DNA of 64,000 bases from Plasmodium malariae (GCF_900090045.1 NC_041786.1:2474501-2538500); one strand, 5' to 3'. Counted from the stretch's first letter, positions 48,401 through 59,977 are shown. Translations and numbers: made by a program. The notes: generated from the sequence alone by a model not told the origin.

Positions 48401-50259
48401 ATTTTAAAAATTTTTAAACATCTATAAAAAACATCCATGTGTAAATTATATTTTAATGATATTAATACTATATAAATAATTTCAAATTTTAATAATTTGA
48501 AAAATTCAAAATTCTGTAAAAAGTATTCAAAATTATTTAAAAAAACATACAATAAATCCAAGCAAAAATTAAATGGCAAAATTAAATTATTTTTATTATA
48601 ACTCGATAGTATGTCTGTTCTCTTCTCACGGAAATTCACGCATTTATTTTCATTAAATTCTATGTTATTAAAATCATCATCCTCATGCTTTGAGTTTGAA
48701 CTTTTCAAAATTTTCAACAATTTTCTAATATTTGAATTTTTTGCGCCACATTTGTTATAACTATTACTGTTTCTGTTGTTGTTGCTGCTTCTACTACTGA
48801 TGCTATTTTCTTTTTCATCATTTTTAAAGCTTCCCGTTTTGCAAACTTCTTCCTTAAATACATTCTCCTTCTCCGCCAAGGTACAAACATTGCTACTGTT
48901 GTTTACAGTTGTTACATTATTTAAACCATTTTTTTTTTTGCTACTTAATGAATTTTGACTATAATTGCAAAAAGCAGAAGGATTTCTGTTTGTGCAATCA
49001 TCTACAGAATTATGATCTTTTTCTTTCTTTTTTTTTTCACTATTTTGAATTGATAATTGCTCATTATTTAAATAATTTTTTCCCAATTTATTAGAATCAC
49101 ACCTTTGTTTAAAGTTCAAATGAATGGTTTTATAATCATCTTTGTATTTTTCTTCTCTAATACTGAATTCGAAATTATCGTTATAAGTGTTATTTTTAAT
49201 ATGACTTTCCAAATGTTCACAATTATTACTTGGATCTTTTTTTTTATTTCTATATTCTTTTTCGTCACTTGCAATACCATATTCGCTTGAATGGGTTATA
49301 TAATCTGAGTTGTATTTTGTTCGAATATTTACGAAACAACAATAGCACAAGTAATGAATTAATGATATTAGCTTATATTTATTTTTCCTATTACTCCTAT
49401 TATTTAGATCATTTATGTATATTAAATCTACAGGACTGTTTGTATTATACTGTAAATCAAAATTTTCAAAATAAAAGTTTACACAACTTGAATGATCTTC
49501 ATCCTTGTCGCTATCACTATCACTGTCATGATAATCATTATTATTTATTATTTTTCTTTTCTTCTTTTTGTCTAAATTCGTCTTCCCTTTTTTTTTATAA
49601 TCATTACATGCATTATAATAAACTAGATTTTCTTTGTTACATACATCAATCAACGAATTTAGCAACTGCTCATACGCAGCACAACATGTCTGATATAAAA
49701 CATGATTATTATCATATAAGGACGTATAATAAATAGCATACAAAATCTTGAGCAGTGTATTAATATTATCTTTATTATAGAATTCAATATATTTTGGTGA
49801 AAATGCTGCTAAAATGATCTGTAATATTTTAATCAGAATTTTCTTATCTTCAATAAAAGTCAGGTCAAACAATTTATTTGTGATTTTTTCTATTTGTTTT
49901 TCTATATTAATTTCTTTAAAACTTTTTATCATATCTCTATTATCTATTATGTATAATATGTAAAACACAACACGTTGAACTATTAATAAACAAATACAAA
50001 TAATTTTATGGCTATTAATATTAACGCCTATATTCACAATTTCAATTATTTCATCTATGGGGAATTCAAAACTATTTAATAAATGATTTTTATTACATTT
50101 TATTATACTATTGTAATTTTTTATTTTTATAATAAATATTTCAGTTTTCTCTTTTATACATATTTTTTTTTTTTTTGTTTCAATAATTAATAATTTTAAA
50201 TCATTTTCTAATTCTTCTAACACCGGTAGTGGATCCATGCTTGGAAATTTTTTTTGCAC
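39412..50259 (-). CDS. MON2: MON2-like trafficking protein (ARF-GEF-related), giant
   Basis: A 9.4-kb first exon (40833..50259) plus five small exons: 40552..40658, 40303..40367, 39978..40107, 39679..39784 and 39412..39437. Phase is kept throughout, giving about 3286 residues; animal MON2 has about 1700. The N-terminus matches the MON2/SEC7-type DCB domain: VLEELENDLKLLIIETKKK, then a PIDEIIEIVNIGVNI segment, IICICLLIVQRVVF and, near 200, a TCCAAYEQLLNSLIDV segment. HEAT-like alpha-helical blocks follow, separated by huge Asn/Asp/Lys/Ser insertions. No SEC7 catalytic block is seen, as expected for MON2. In yeast and animals MON2 works with Dop1 and flippase in Golgi-endosome recycling. The exon 1 frame runs on past the donor to a stop at 40810; the alternative tail ends in NSK-like residues after exon 6. 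Confidence 0.8.
44215..44325 (-). repeat. Ser/Asn-rich low-complexity insertion in MON2
   Basis: Trinucleotide-rich stretch encoding alternating Ser/Asn (NSNRNRSSNSSSSSSNINSK and onward), with near-perfect TACTAT/CATTAC hexamers on the plus strand. Confidence 0.85.
48045..48150 (-). repeat. 21-bp coding repeat in MON2 (MANDNE)
   Basis: Five or six copies of a unit encoding EMANDN/EMANDK/EMVDDK, a short acidic tandem array inside the insertion between helical blocks. Confidence 0.85.
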
Positions 50260-51448
50260 ATGCTTATTTGGAAGGTATGTTCTATTTCTCTTTTATTACC
50301 CTATTTTGTATATTTATTTGATTCTTCCTCTATGATGTTTTATAACTCTCTCGCTGCGGTTATTTATGTGCCTCTCTCGCTACGTTTATATACCTGCTTT
50401 TTTCACAATACCTCCCCCTTCTGTTCTTACTGCTATTCCACTTTTTATTGAACTACCTTTCTTTGTTTCTCTGGTTAATATCAATATGTTCTTCAGTTAT
50501 TTAACGTTTTATTTCATCATAATTATGTCGTTTTAATTATATATATTTTATGTTATACTTCATTCTGACTTTTTACTCCATTCGGGAAGCAAAAATGAGT
50601 AATATTCTTCATAAGAAAAATAAACAAACATTTAAAATATATATTTTTTACAAATTAATAGGTACAAAAATGACAAATAAAGAAAAAAGAAAAAAATATA
50701 GCAAAAACAGATATGGATAAATTGAAAAATATTGAAAAATCAAAAAACAGTATATAGTACAAAATGGGAGATTAATAAAAGTGAAGAAATGTAAATACAT
50801 ATATATGTACAGTACATATAAATTCGTACGAACACAAATGTTTTTTATTGCAAAAGACTAAAAAAAGAATATCATAAAATATAATATATATGTGCTAAAG
50901 GCGAAAATTCAAACAAGGAATGTAAATTATTTGAGGGGGAGGGGAACCTATATGTCTGTATTTTCTTATGAATTACTTTTTATTCATGTAGGTAATATAA
51001 AATATATATATGAAACAAATAACAACATAACATGAAAATATATAATAGATTGAATTTAAAAAAAAAAACAGATAAGTAGCAAAAGATTTCTTAATTATGC
51101 GCTAATATATTTATTTAAATTTGTTACAGAAGATAAAAAACATATTGAAGAAAAAAAAAAAAAAAAAAAAATCAGAATTGGAAAATATTAATGTCATTTA
51201 AAAATTCTCAGTTTAAAGTTAGAACGTTTTAAATTATTAAGAACAATAAGAGGAGTAAAATTAATTTTTTTAAAACACACTTATTATTATATCCCTTTCT
51301 ATTTTTTTTTTTTTTAACGATATTTATTTTCTAACTTTACGGTGTGTATACATTAATATAATATAATAATAAAAATTACCACGTTTTGTAGTTTTCGAGT
51401 AACAAACTTTTCTGATATTTTTACTTTTACACAATGCAGAAATATACG

Positions 51449-51484
<36 letters not shown>

Positions 51485-51789
51485 CTCTTATGCATACGTA
51501 TATGTATATGTATGAATATATTTCGTCACTATCATCATTTATTTTTTAATCATATGCACATATATGTAAACGATTGCTTAAATAAATGTATATTAAATGT
51601 ACTCATAAAAATGTATATAAACATATATATATGCACGAATACGTATTTGTATATATATTGTTCTTTTTATACTGAAAATTTTTAATTAACAAATATAGCG
51701 AATTACACAATTTTTGCCGTATATTTGCAAAAGCATAATTATGACAATGTTTTAAATTTTAGCTTTTTATTTTTCATTTTTACTTTGTA
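50260..51789. promoter_or_regulatory. MON2 upstream region
   Basis: The first 220 bp are purine-rich on the transcribed strand and contain the motif AGCGAGAGAG twice (near 50350 and 50376); this is probably the 5' UTR. Beyond lie AT microsatellites (51456..51482) and dA/dT runs (51152..51171). A G-rich patch, GAGGGGGAGGGG, lies at 50933..50944. No gene called. Confidence 0.6.
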
Positions 51790-52487
51790 TCATTTTACTT
51801 GTTGTCCTTTGTTTTCTTCTTTTATTATTCTTTTTGGAAGTGTAAACCTTTTTGGGTTTTCCATGGTTTTCTAAAATATAAATTTATAGTTATTTTTCCT
51901 TAACAAAAAAGAGCAGACTGAAAAAATAAAATCATTTAGAACAAATATATGGAATACTATTTTTATTAGAACAAAAACATGAAGTTAAAACACAATTTAA
52001 ATACAATTTAATTAAAATGTAATTACAATATAATTACAATATAATTACAATATTTTTAAAAAAAAAAGTACATTATGTAATATTATAAAACCACTGATTG
52101 AAATTCTTGATACAAGAAAAATAAAAGCAAATGAGAAATCATATATCTTTTAAAATTATAGTACATGTTAACTCTTTTACATACATATATATATATGGAG
52201 AGAAAGAAAAAGAGAGGAAGAAAAAAAAAAAAAAAAAAACATGAATTTGAATCCCTTTTATACTAGTAGACACTTCAGAACAAAAAATTTGGAATATATA
52301 TATATAACCAAAAAATAGAATACAACTTTTATTTTTTGTTTTAGTAAGAATTTGAAAAAAGGAAAAATAATAATTTTGTTTTATTTTTTTTTATAAATTT
52401 AGGATAATATATTTATTGTTATTTTTTTTATTTTAACTTTTCATTATGACTTACTAATTCAATTTTTTTATATAATCTATACCACAT
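51790..52487 (-). CDS. Candidate two-exon micro-gene, 37 residues
   Basis: Exon 1, 52455..52487, reads MWYRLYKKIEL and ends at a consensus donor GTAAGT. Exon 2, 51790..51870, follows the acceptor TATATTTTAG and continues in phase as KTMENPKRFTLPKRIIKEEN to GQQVK and a stop. Both exons are richer in G+C and in codon-like pattern than the region between, which is pure AT intergenic type. The product would be small, basic and without a membrane segment; no family recognised. The intron (584 nt) is long for this window and the second exon is also open in another basic frame, so this could be chance. Confidence 0.3.
51871..52454. other. AT-rich spacer, candidate intron
   Basis: Contains ATTACAATATA tandem copies (52019..52050) and dA runs (52219..52240). 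No exon seen. Confidence 0.5.
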
Positions 52488-52763
52488 TTGGAATTTATTT
52501 GTTTCTCCGATTCAAAGAAAATTTAAAGATAAAAAGAAAAATTAGGAGGAAAAAGTTGATGTGTTTTAACAGTATATTTAACAGAAGAAGATATAGTATA
52601 TGTGCACAAACATACATGTATATATGTATATATATATATATTGGCATGTAGAAATGCGCGCATGTTATTCTGTTATTTTCTCTATAAAATACATTTTAAT
52701 CCTTCTTAATGATTGAAAAAGAATAAAAAAAGAAAAAAAAAAGAGACAAGATAAAAGATAACA

Positions 52764-54627
52764 ATGAAAATTGAGAAAGTTGATCCGTTTCATGAGGCAA
52801 AACAGTATGAAAAAAAAAAAAATGACTTAAAATTTGTATATATTCAAGATTTATTTCGTAAAACAGATGTAATAATACTTATGCACATATTTGTATTGTG
52901 AGCTAATCCTATTTGCAGTTAAATATATTAATCAAAACATTGATTCATTTAAGTGTACAAGTATTAATAAGGGTATTGAAGTATAAATGCAAATTTATTA
53001 AAATTTATGTTAATATCTGTATGTTAATATCAATTACATGAAAACAATACATTGACCCTTTTTAGCGAAGTTGATATCTCAGTAAGTAAGCTGCAGAGTT
53101 TATACAATAACTGGAATAGTATGCCTGACAAGAATTCCATGTAAAATATTTTTCTTATTTCGTAATTTATTATTACATATTTTCAAACGAATTCCCCTCC
53201 TTATTTCTTTTACAAGCCAAGCATGTTTTTAAATAATGTTTTAATTCATTTTACACATGTCCATACATAAATAGAACATATGCGCAATGTATATACACAA
53301 TGTACATAGCATACACACGACGTATTCACAAACGTACACACTAACGAATATTCAAAAATGCACGCTTGCTTTCATTTCAGCTTAGCAAAAGAGAAATATT
53401 TTTTGATAAAAGAAGAAATAAAATACTTGAATGAAGATCTAGATGACTTGGATAATTCTGTTAATGTTGTCAAGAAAAATTCATATAAATTTAATATTGG
53501 ATCTGAAGAACTTGAAAGCAGATCACAATCCATAAAAAAAATTCGTACCATTCTGGGTGATATAACCAGTAATTTAACCTATAAGGTTAATAAAGGATAA
53601 AAAAAATGCAAGACAACAATAAATAAATACACACAAATTTAATTCGCACATATAAATTTTTTCAATCTTTTTGTTTTTATCACAGGTTTTAAGTTCAAAT
53701 ACTTATATGAATGGTGACTATGACGATGTAATTTATATTAAGAGATTAAAAAAATGATAAAATTAAACAATGAATGAGAGGAACATTTATACGCATGTCA
53801 TCTCAGTGAATATTGAACAAGGCCTTTTTTTTTTTTTCACACATTTATCAACACACCAAAAGACGAAAATTAATATTTTACGATAATATATATATATTCG
53901 CTCATTTATCCGCAGGTCGTACAGAAAAGACAAGATGACGACCTAGATGAATTAGCAGAATCCGCAGAAAGGCTGCACAATGCTGCAATCACAATCAACA
54001 CAGAATTAAAGGATCAACAAAAGTTAGTACATTTACAAAAAAATAAAAAATAAATAAATAAATGTTCCTATTCATCAGTTCATTCCAGCTCTTATTCTTT
54101 TTTTTTTATTCTTCCTCATTTTTTATTAATATAGACTACTTGACGAACTAGAGAACGAAATGGATAATTCAAGTTAGTTAAATGAAAAAACAAAATTTTA
54201 AATATTTTTTGTGTGTATACAATAATTTTCGCTCAATATATACATAAAATGCACTTTGCATTTTTGATTATATATTTTTTATTTTACTTTTATAGATGAA
54301 AAAATGAATTTTGTAACAAGGAAGATCTCGGATTACCTAAAAACAAATAGTCAGAGAAATATAAAATGAACTATTAAGAATATTAATAACAAATTATCTA
54401 TAAAAAATGTTTTAAGAGATACTATTATCTTAACTGTATATGAAACAGTACAACATAGGTATTTTTTTCCTACAAATTGAATCGAATTAAAGTATTGCTT
54501 TACTTTATATAATTTTTTTTTTTTTTCTTACCTCTTTTTTTTTTTTTTAGATTCAAAGGTTTTATCATTAATAATATATCTAACACTTATCTCTTTTTTT
54601 TTATTAATTGTGCTTGTAGTTTCGTAA
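52764..54627 (+). CDS. Qc-SNARE, syntaxin-6-like, eight exons
   Basis: Exons 52764..52804, 53066..53140, 53381..53585, 53686..53727, 53916..54022, 54135..54172, 54296..54349 and 54551..54627 join in phase to 212 residues. The N-terminus MKIEKVDPFHEAKHEVDISV matches the syntaxin-6 start (DPFF..K.EV). It is followed by KLQSLYNNWNSM and the three-helix Habc-like part (DLDDLDNSVNVVKKN; KFNIGSEELESRSQSIKKIR). The SNARE motif spans QDDDLDELAESAERLHNAAI to DYLKTN, with the zero-layer Gln in INTELKDQQKLLDELENEMD. The last exon is a tail anchor, VLSLIIYLTLISFFLLIVLV. Such SNAREs act in trans-Golgi and endosome fusion. The donor of exon 7 (A|GTCAGA) is weak; read-through would give a stop after QRNIK and a soluble protein. 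Confidence 0.85.
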
Positions 54628-55542
54628 TAGTAATACCGACAAGAAGAAAAATAAAAATAAAATAAAAAACTTAAAAAAATTGGCCTTAAACATGGAAGAT
54701 GAAAAGAAGACTGAGCATATTTTCTGTATCAAACTGTATTCATTTATATGTGTGTAAACAAGTATGTACCTTTTTATTCAGTATAAGATTAATGATAATT
54801 ATTAATTTTTTTTTTTTTTGTTTATATTGATATCTCAAAAAGTGAATAGATATTTTTTCTTGAAGGTTTAGTAGAAAAAACAAATAAATAAGGCGGAAGT
54901 GTATTTACAAGAAATGTATTAGAACAAAAATGGGAAAGTTTTTTTTCCTAAGTATATTACTTTTTTCATTTTATTTATTTATTATAATATTTTAACAAAT
55001 TCCACTAATCATTTTTCTTTTTTTATTCTATATAATAACGATAAAAATAAGCGAAAAACTTTGTAAGCTTGTATCACAGATATGATAAATACATATTAAT
55101 TTAATATTTTTAAGTAAACAAATTTTATTTAAGTTGTATGTATATACATACAAGACACGTACATTATGTTCAAATCTTATTAATAATAATTAATGTGAAA
55201 TATATATATGTACCACATAGGTTTACCTTTTTTTTAGAAACCTCAAAAGAATGTTAAGGCAATATATATTTTAAAACGTTGTGAGCATTTTATATATCCT
55301 TCCTTTTTTAACAACTGTACGACGTATATGCACTGTACATATAAATATATATACATACAAGAAAGACTTACGTCTTGAATGAACAAATTTAAATAGAAGA
55401 GCAAGTTAAAAATTCCGCATCATTTTACTTTTTAACGCTACTTGTGCTTTCTAACCGTCTGTCACTAAAGAATTATTAAATGTCGAACATATATACTCAC
55501 ACTCACATATATATATATATATATATACACGTATAATTTAAC
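54628..55542. other. Convergent 3' flanks, SNARE / Asn-rich gene
   Basis: AT-rich with dT runs (54808..54819) and (AT)n at 55507..55526. No gene seen. Confidence 0.7.
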
Positions 55543-58242
55543 TTAATGATAGTTGTTATAAGTATTTCTACTGGAGTTCGTATTTCTATATGCATTTTTG
55601 TTTGTACCGTTATCTCTTTTAGTGTTAAGATTATTATAATTATTTCTTGAATTATTGTTTTTAGAAGTATAATTAAAATTTTTATTAGGCGTATATTCGC
55701 AGTTGTAATGTTTCGAACTTCTGTTGTAATGATTCGAGTTTTGGTTGTAATTACTAGAAGCATTGTTGTAAATATTTGAACAGTTGTTATAATTATTCGA
55801 ATTTTTGTTATAATTATTTGATGCACTGTTATAATTATTTGATGAACTGTTATAATTATTTGAAGAACTGTTATAATTATTTGAAGAACTCTTTTTACTC
55901 ATATGATTACTAATACTCGTATTTAAAAAGGAATTATTCTGAGGTTTATTATTATATGTGCTATTTGTAAATTTTGCGTTTTTATATAGTCCTTCCTTGA
56001 TATTTTCGTAATTATTATAAACTTTTAATTTGCTATTTTCCTCATTATATTTGTTATTATGGTAATATTTATTTATTTTCTGATTTTTATTATTGTCATA
56101 ACTGTCATTATCGTAGTTTCCACTGTTATGGTTATAATGATTACTGTTATGATTATCTTGATTATGTATATGCCTACTATATTGTCTATTACTATTTTGG
56201 GGAACATTTGAAGAATAATTTTTATATGAATTCCCATCATGAACAAAATTATTTTCATAATAAATACTGTTACTTCGTTCTCTAGGATTACTTTTATAAT
56301 TATATTGATTACTGTATGAGTTATATTGATTGTTGTTATCATATATAGTACTACCTTGATAGAGCTTATTTTTATTAACATAATTATTATTGTCGTGATG
56401 AATATTTTTGTGCCTTTTATTATTTGTATTTAAATTATTATTATGATGATAATCATTGTCTAAATTATATATCTCAAAATTCCTTTTTGGTTTATACTTT
56501 CGTGTATTATTATTAAATGAATATTTTATACGAATTTCACTACGTTTTGTTTCAGCAAGATCATAATTCTCATCACTCTCGTCCTTTTCGCTTTCTACAT
56601 TATGCACATTTAAATTGTTACTGTGATTGTTAATATTGTTGTTTTTGTTCTGTATGAGATGAGGTATGGACCTTTCTGTATTATATATTACTTTGCTATT
56701 TATATGACTATTTCTATTATTATTATTATTATAAATTTTAATTGGTTTATCAGCAGTATTTGTTATAACTTTTTGACTATAATTTTTTTCACTTTTAAAA
56801 TTATCCTTAATGGGATTACTTACAGTCCATATATTAAGTGGATTTTTCAAATAAACGAAATATATTGGATTCAATTTATAGCTAAACTTACTTCTCAGGT
56901 TGTACGAATATTTTGCAAATATAAATGGTGGTTTTCCACATTTTAAATGATCATTTGACATACATTTTAAACATGACATATATGTGTAAGGATATTTCAA
57001 ATTTTTAAATTCATCTAATATATGCATTACATTAGCCTTATATACCATATATTGTGTTTTAGTATTATGACAAATTTGCCCGAACACATGCTTACTACAT
57101 ATATAACAGTACTTATTTTTACATTTATCTCTAAAAGCAAAATCTTTATCACATTCAAAGGAACCACAGTTCTGACAAACATATCTTTTTTCTCTATATA
57201 ATTCAGTTAGAAAATATAAATGAAAAAAAAAGTTTTCGGAATTTAGATATGGGAATTTTACAAGCCAATTTTTTATCTTTTCTTGAAATTCTTCCATTAC
57301 ATTACTTAATTTTACATGAACACCTGAATTTACAGTACTTCCTATATTTGCTGTGTATTTTATTAAACCATTTTCTATTTTGTTCTTATTCAAACCAGTG
57401 TTATTTGAAGGAAAATTTTCTTTTATTTTGTAGTGATTTTCTATGTCATTTTCTTTAATTTCCGTTAATTTATCCTCGTTAACTTGATCTTCATTAACTA
57501 TTCCTTCATCCGCTCCCTTACTATTATGCCCATTCCCTTCGTTAACCTGTTCTTCATTAACTTTTCCTTCGCTAACTCGCTCATGATTAACTTCTTCTTC
57601 GTTAGTTCCATTTTTGGTATCTCCGCTCCTCTCTTTTAACTCTTGCTCTTCAGTTCCTATTTCCCCCTCATTAACTTTATCTTTGCTTTGATTATCAATT
57701 TCGTCTAAAGATATGTCACTGCCCACAATTAAATCTACAAAGTTGCCTTCATCCGTATCATTAAAGTTAAAAAGGTTCTTATCAAAATAGTATCTACTGT
57801 TTAATTCCGATTTCCTGTTTTTTTTTAATTTTTCTTGAGATGATGAAATTATATCATTAATTTTATCTTTTCTTAAATTTAATTTAAAATTTTTCTTTTC
57901 TAAGATATGCTCATTAAAAATATCCTCTCCACAAAATTTCGGGAAATCAATTATAATGTCGTCTTCTTTAAAACATTTCAAAACATATTTACGGATGTTC
58001 TTCCTTGTATTTTCATATTCATTAATTTGATTATCATTTAATTCACCAAGTAAATCAAAATGATCATTTTTACATATTTCATTTATTTCAATTGATATTA
58101 AATTATTACTATTATCACTCTCTTCATAACTACTAGCTTCTGCCTTATCTACTCTTATTTTTATATAATCATTTTTTTCTGTTTTATTATTTAAGCGCAC
58201 ATTTTCATCTGGATTTATATTTATAGTAAAAAGATTTTCCAT
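55543..58242 (-). CDS. Asn-rich protein with a Cys/His cluster, unknown function
   Basis: Single exon, 899 residues from MENLFTININPDENVRLNN. Residues 1-200 are acidic. Residues 200-270 are short Glu/Val/Asn repeats (EEVNHERVSEGKVNEEQVNE). Near 345-430 lies a compact Cys/His-rich domain: YVCQNCGSFECDKDF, CKNKYCYICSKHVFGQICH, then MSCLKCMSNDHLKCGKPPF. The Cys spacing (CxxC, C...CxxC, C...H, CxxC...C) suggests two or three bound zinc ions; it could be a zinc-knuckle-like RNA-binding unit but I cannot assign it. The C-terminal 450 residues are Asn/Tyr/Ser-rich and include an 8-residue tandem repeat (SSNNYN). Only the cysteine domain and its flank (to about residue 470) look conserved in type. 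A 28-codon upstream frame lies in the leader. Confidence 0.75.
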   Translation of the reverse strand: MENLFTININPDENVRLNNKTEKNDYIKIRVDKAEASSYEESDNSNNLISIEINEICKNDHFDLLGELNDNQINEYENTRKNIRKYVLKCFKEDDIIIDFPKFCGEDIFNEHILEKKNFKLNLRKDKINDIISSSQEKLKKNRKSELNSRYYFDKNLFNFNDTDEGNFVDLIVGSDISLDEIDNQSKDKVNEGEIGTEEQELKERSGDTKNGTNEEEVNHERVSEGKVNEEQVNEGNGHNSKGADEGIVNEDQVNEDKLTEIKENDIENHYKIKENFPSNNTGLNKNKIENGLIKYTANIGSTVNSGVHVKLSNVMEEFQEKIKNWLVKFPYLNSENFFFHLYFLTELYREKRYVCQNCGSFECDKDFAFRDKCKNKYCYICSKHVFGQICHNTKTQYMVYKANVMHILDEFKNLKYPYTYMSCLKCMSNDHLKCGKPPFIFAKYSYNLRSKFSYKLNPIYFVYLKNPLNIWTVSNPIKDNFKSEKNYSQKVITNTADKPIKIYNNNNNRNSHINSKVIYNTERSIPHLIQNKNNNINNHSNNLNVHNVESEKDESDENYDLAETKRSEIRIKYSFNNNTRKYKPKRNFEIYNLDNDYHHNNNLNTNNKRHKNIHHDNNNYVNKNKLYQGSTIYDNNNQYNSYSNQYNYKSNPRERSNSIYYENNFVHDGNSYKNYSSNVPQNSNRQYSRHIHNQDNHNSNHYNHNSGNYDNDSYDNNKNQKINKYYHNNKYNEENSKLKVYNNYENIKEGLYKNAKFTNSTYNNKPQNNSFLNTSISNHMSKKSSSNNYNSSSNNYNSSSNNYNSASNNYNKNSNNYNNCSNIYNNASSNYNQNSNHYNRSSKHYNCEYTPNKNFNYTSKNNNSRNNYNNLNTKRDNGTNKNAYRNTNSSRNTYNNYH
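55750..55895 (-). repeat. 24-bp coding repeat, NNYNSSS
   Basis: Four near-identical and several degenerate copies encode SSNNYNS and variants in the Asn-rich tail. The 24-bp period keeps frame. Confidence 0.9.
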
Positions 58243-58336
58243 TAAAGGATATTTTTTTCTGTAATAAATATATGCCTATACTATGTACTTGTATGTTCTT
58301 GTTTGGTTATATAATAATGTTTTTTCTTCTTTTTTT

Positions 58337-58423
58337 TTATGTTTCTCCCTTTAAAATTATTGTTCTTAGCATTAATGGTTCTTCCACAAATGACTTGTGT
58401 TTTCCTTTAGCAGCAACAAACAT
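58337..58423 (-). CDS. Upstream open frame or orphan small exon, 28 codons
   Basis: ATG at 58423, stop at 58337, reading MFVAAKGKHKSFVEEPLMLR then TIILKGET. Amino-acid use (Val, Ala, Gly, Pro, Glu, Arg) and purine-rich first codon positions are unlike the surrounding AT-rich DNA, so it may be translated or be the last exon of an unseen gene. It lies about 95 bp before the ATG of the Asn-rich gene and is therefore a candidate uORF. The plus strand of the same bases also encodes a hydrophobic peptide, so strand choice is inference. Confidence 0.3.
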   Translation of the reverse strand: MFVAAKGKHKSFVEEPLMLRTIILKGET

Positions 58424-59977
58424 ATATATAAATTATTTATATATGTATGTACAGTTGCTTATGGGTATATAAACATACTTTTATATATAAAATATATACT
58501 GTAAATACAATATTCGTTTTTGTTTCAGATTTTAAAAAAATTCCAATTTATTCCCCTTTCGGTGTTTAAAAATATTCGGAAAATTTTTAAGTACGCAAAG
58601 AAAACATTTTATCAAAATTTAATTAAAATATATTATTTCTTAGAAATTTTTTATAAAATTATAATTCATTCCTCCTTTTTTTTTTTTTTTTTCTCATTCC
58701 TTTTTATTTTTTTTTCATTCATTAAAATAAAATGAATTTATAAATTTTTACGGCTTCTGTAATAAAATGCATAAAAAAATCGCTGGACAAATATTATAAA
58801 ATTATTTTAAAAAAAAAAAATACATACTTATATATATCATAAATTCAATTACACCTTTTAAGGTGTCATTTTTTGTATTAGTACAAAAAAAAATAAAATA
58901 AAATAAATATTACTAAAAATCTCTGGTCTGGTTAATAATTAGAGGGCGATAATTCTAAAATATTAAATGTATTTTTGAATAAAAATTTATTTTCTTTATT
59001 TTTGAAAAACATCGCTAAGCAATATTTATAGGATTAAAAGAAAACCTTACATGAAATAAATATTAATATTATTTTATAATGTATACACAATAACATATAT
59101 ATTTTGAATTTATATATCCATATCCTATATGCATGGAAGTGTTTTTTTTTTTTTTTTTTGGCACATTTCTGTTTTAATGAAAATATGAACGTAATATAAT
59201 TAATAAAGACGTGCTTTTTTCCTATTGTTTGCATTTCCTTTTAAGCAACCTTATACAATTCAAAGGAGTTACACTCATTCTATGCATTTATAGAAAAAGA
59301 TCATTAATATCAAAACAATATTTGGGCCTAGATTTTTAAGGAAATATCCCTAATAGTTTAATGTAAACTATCATAATGACATATGTGAGTGTTCATTGTT
59401 AAAAATATGTTATCTGCTTAAACAGAGTTTATTAATATACATCACGTAGTTAAAAATATTATTTTGCTAGTATGTAAAAAGCAGAGGAAAAAAAAAAAAA
59501 AATTAACTAGCGATTTATAATAATACACAGTAGATATGTCCTATTTAAAAATATAAACCAGCATTAATTTTAAACAAAAATTTTGTTCTACTCCCGTATT
59601 TTTTTTTTTTTTTTTTGCAATTTCCCATAGAATATTATGGTAACATACGTAATATGTTCTGTTTATAAAAAATATTATCTGAAACAAGGAAAACAAAACA
59701 AATAAATAAAAAAAAAAAAAATAATGACGTAGCTTCTTCCACTTCTTTGTTATAAATACTTTAATTTTTTATGTTTAATTTAATTGGATAAGAAACGAAA
59801 ACATGCTATATATTCGAGCAAAAAATAACATTCATTGCTTAAACAACTATTTCTCTAGGCAGTTTACCTATATATATACATATGTGAATGCGTATAGGGG
59901 GTACACATTTTACCTTTTAAAATATGACAAATTAAAAACTAATGTAGCGTTCAGTATTATCTGTTTTAAAATGGCTT
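58424..59977. promoter_or_regulatory. Intergenic upstream of the Asn-rich gene
   Basis: AT-rich with dT runs (58677..58692, 59143..59159, 59599..59616). A G+C-richer patch occurs at 58926..58970 (CTCTGGTCTGG ... AGAGGGCGAT) and another at 59215..59390. They resemble short structured RNAs but I recognise none. Confidence 0.5.

Noticed and set aside
50254..50451. 65-codon plus-strand frame opposite the MON2 leader
   Set aside because: Reverse complement of the purine-rich 5' UTR; not codon-like on the plus strand.
51434..51685. Tyr/Ile-rich plus-strand open frame
   Set aside because: Made by AT microsatellites.
51790..51870. Resemblance of LPKRIIKE to the start of a Ubc13-type E2 enzyme
   Set aside because: No downstream exon encodes the rest of an E2 fold; short similarity only.
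58340..58738. Plus-strand spliced gene with a signal-like peptide (MFLPLKLLFLALMVLP)
   Set aside because: Needs a non-consensus donor, ends in poly-Phe, and the opposite strand has better codon bias.
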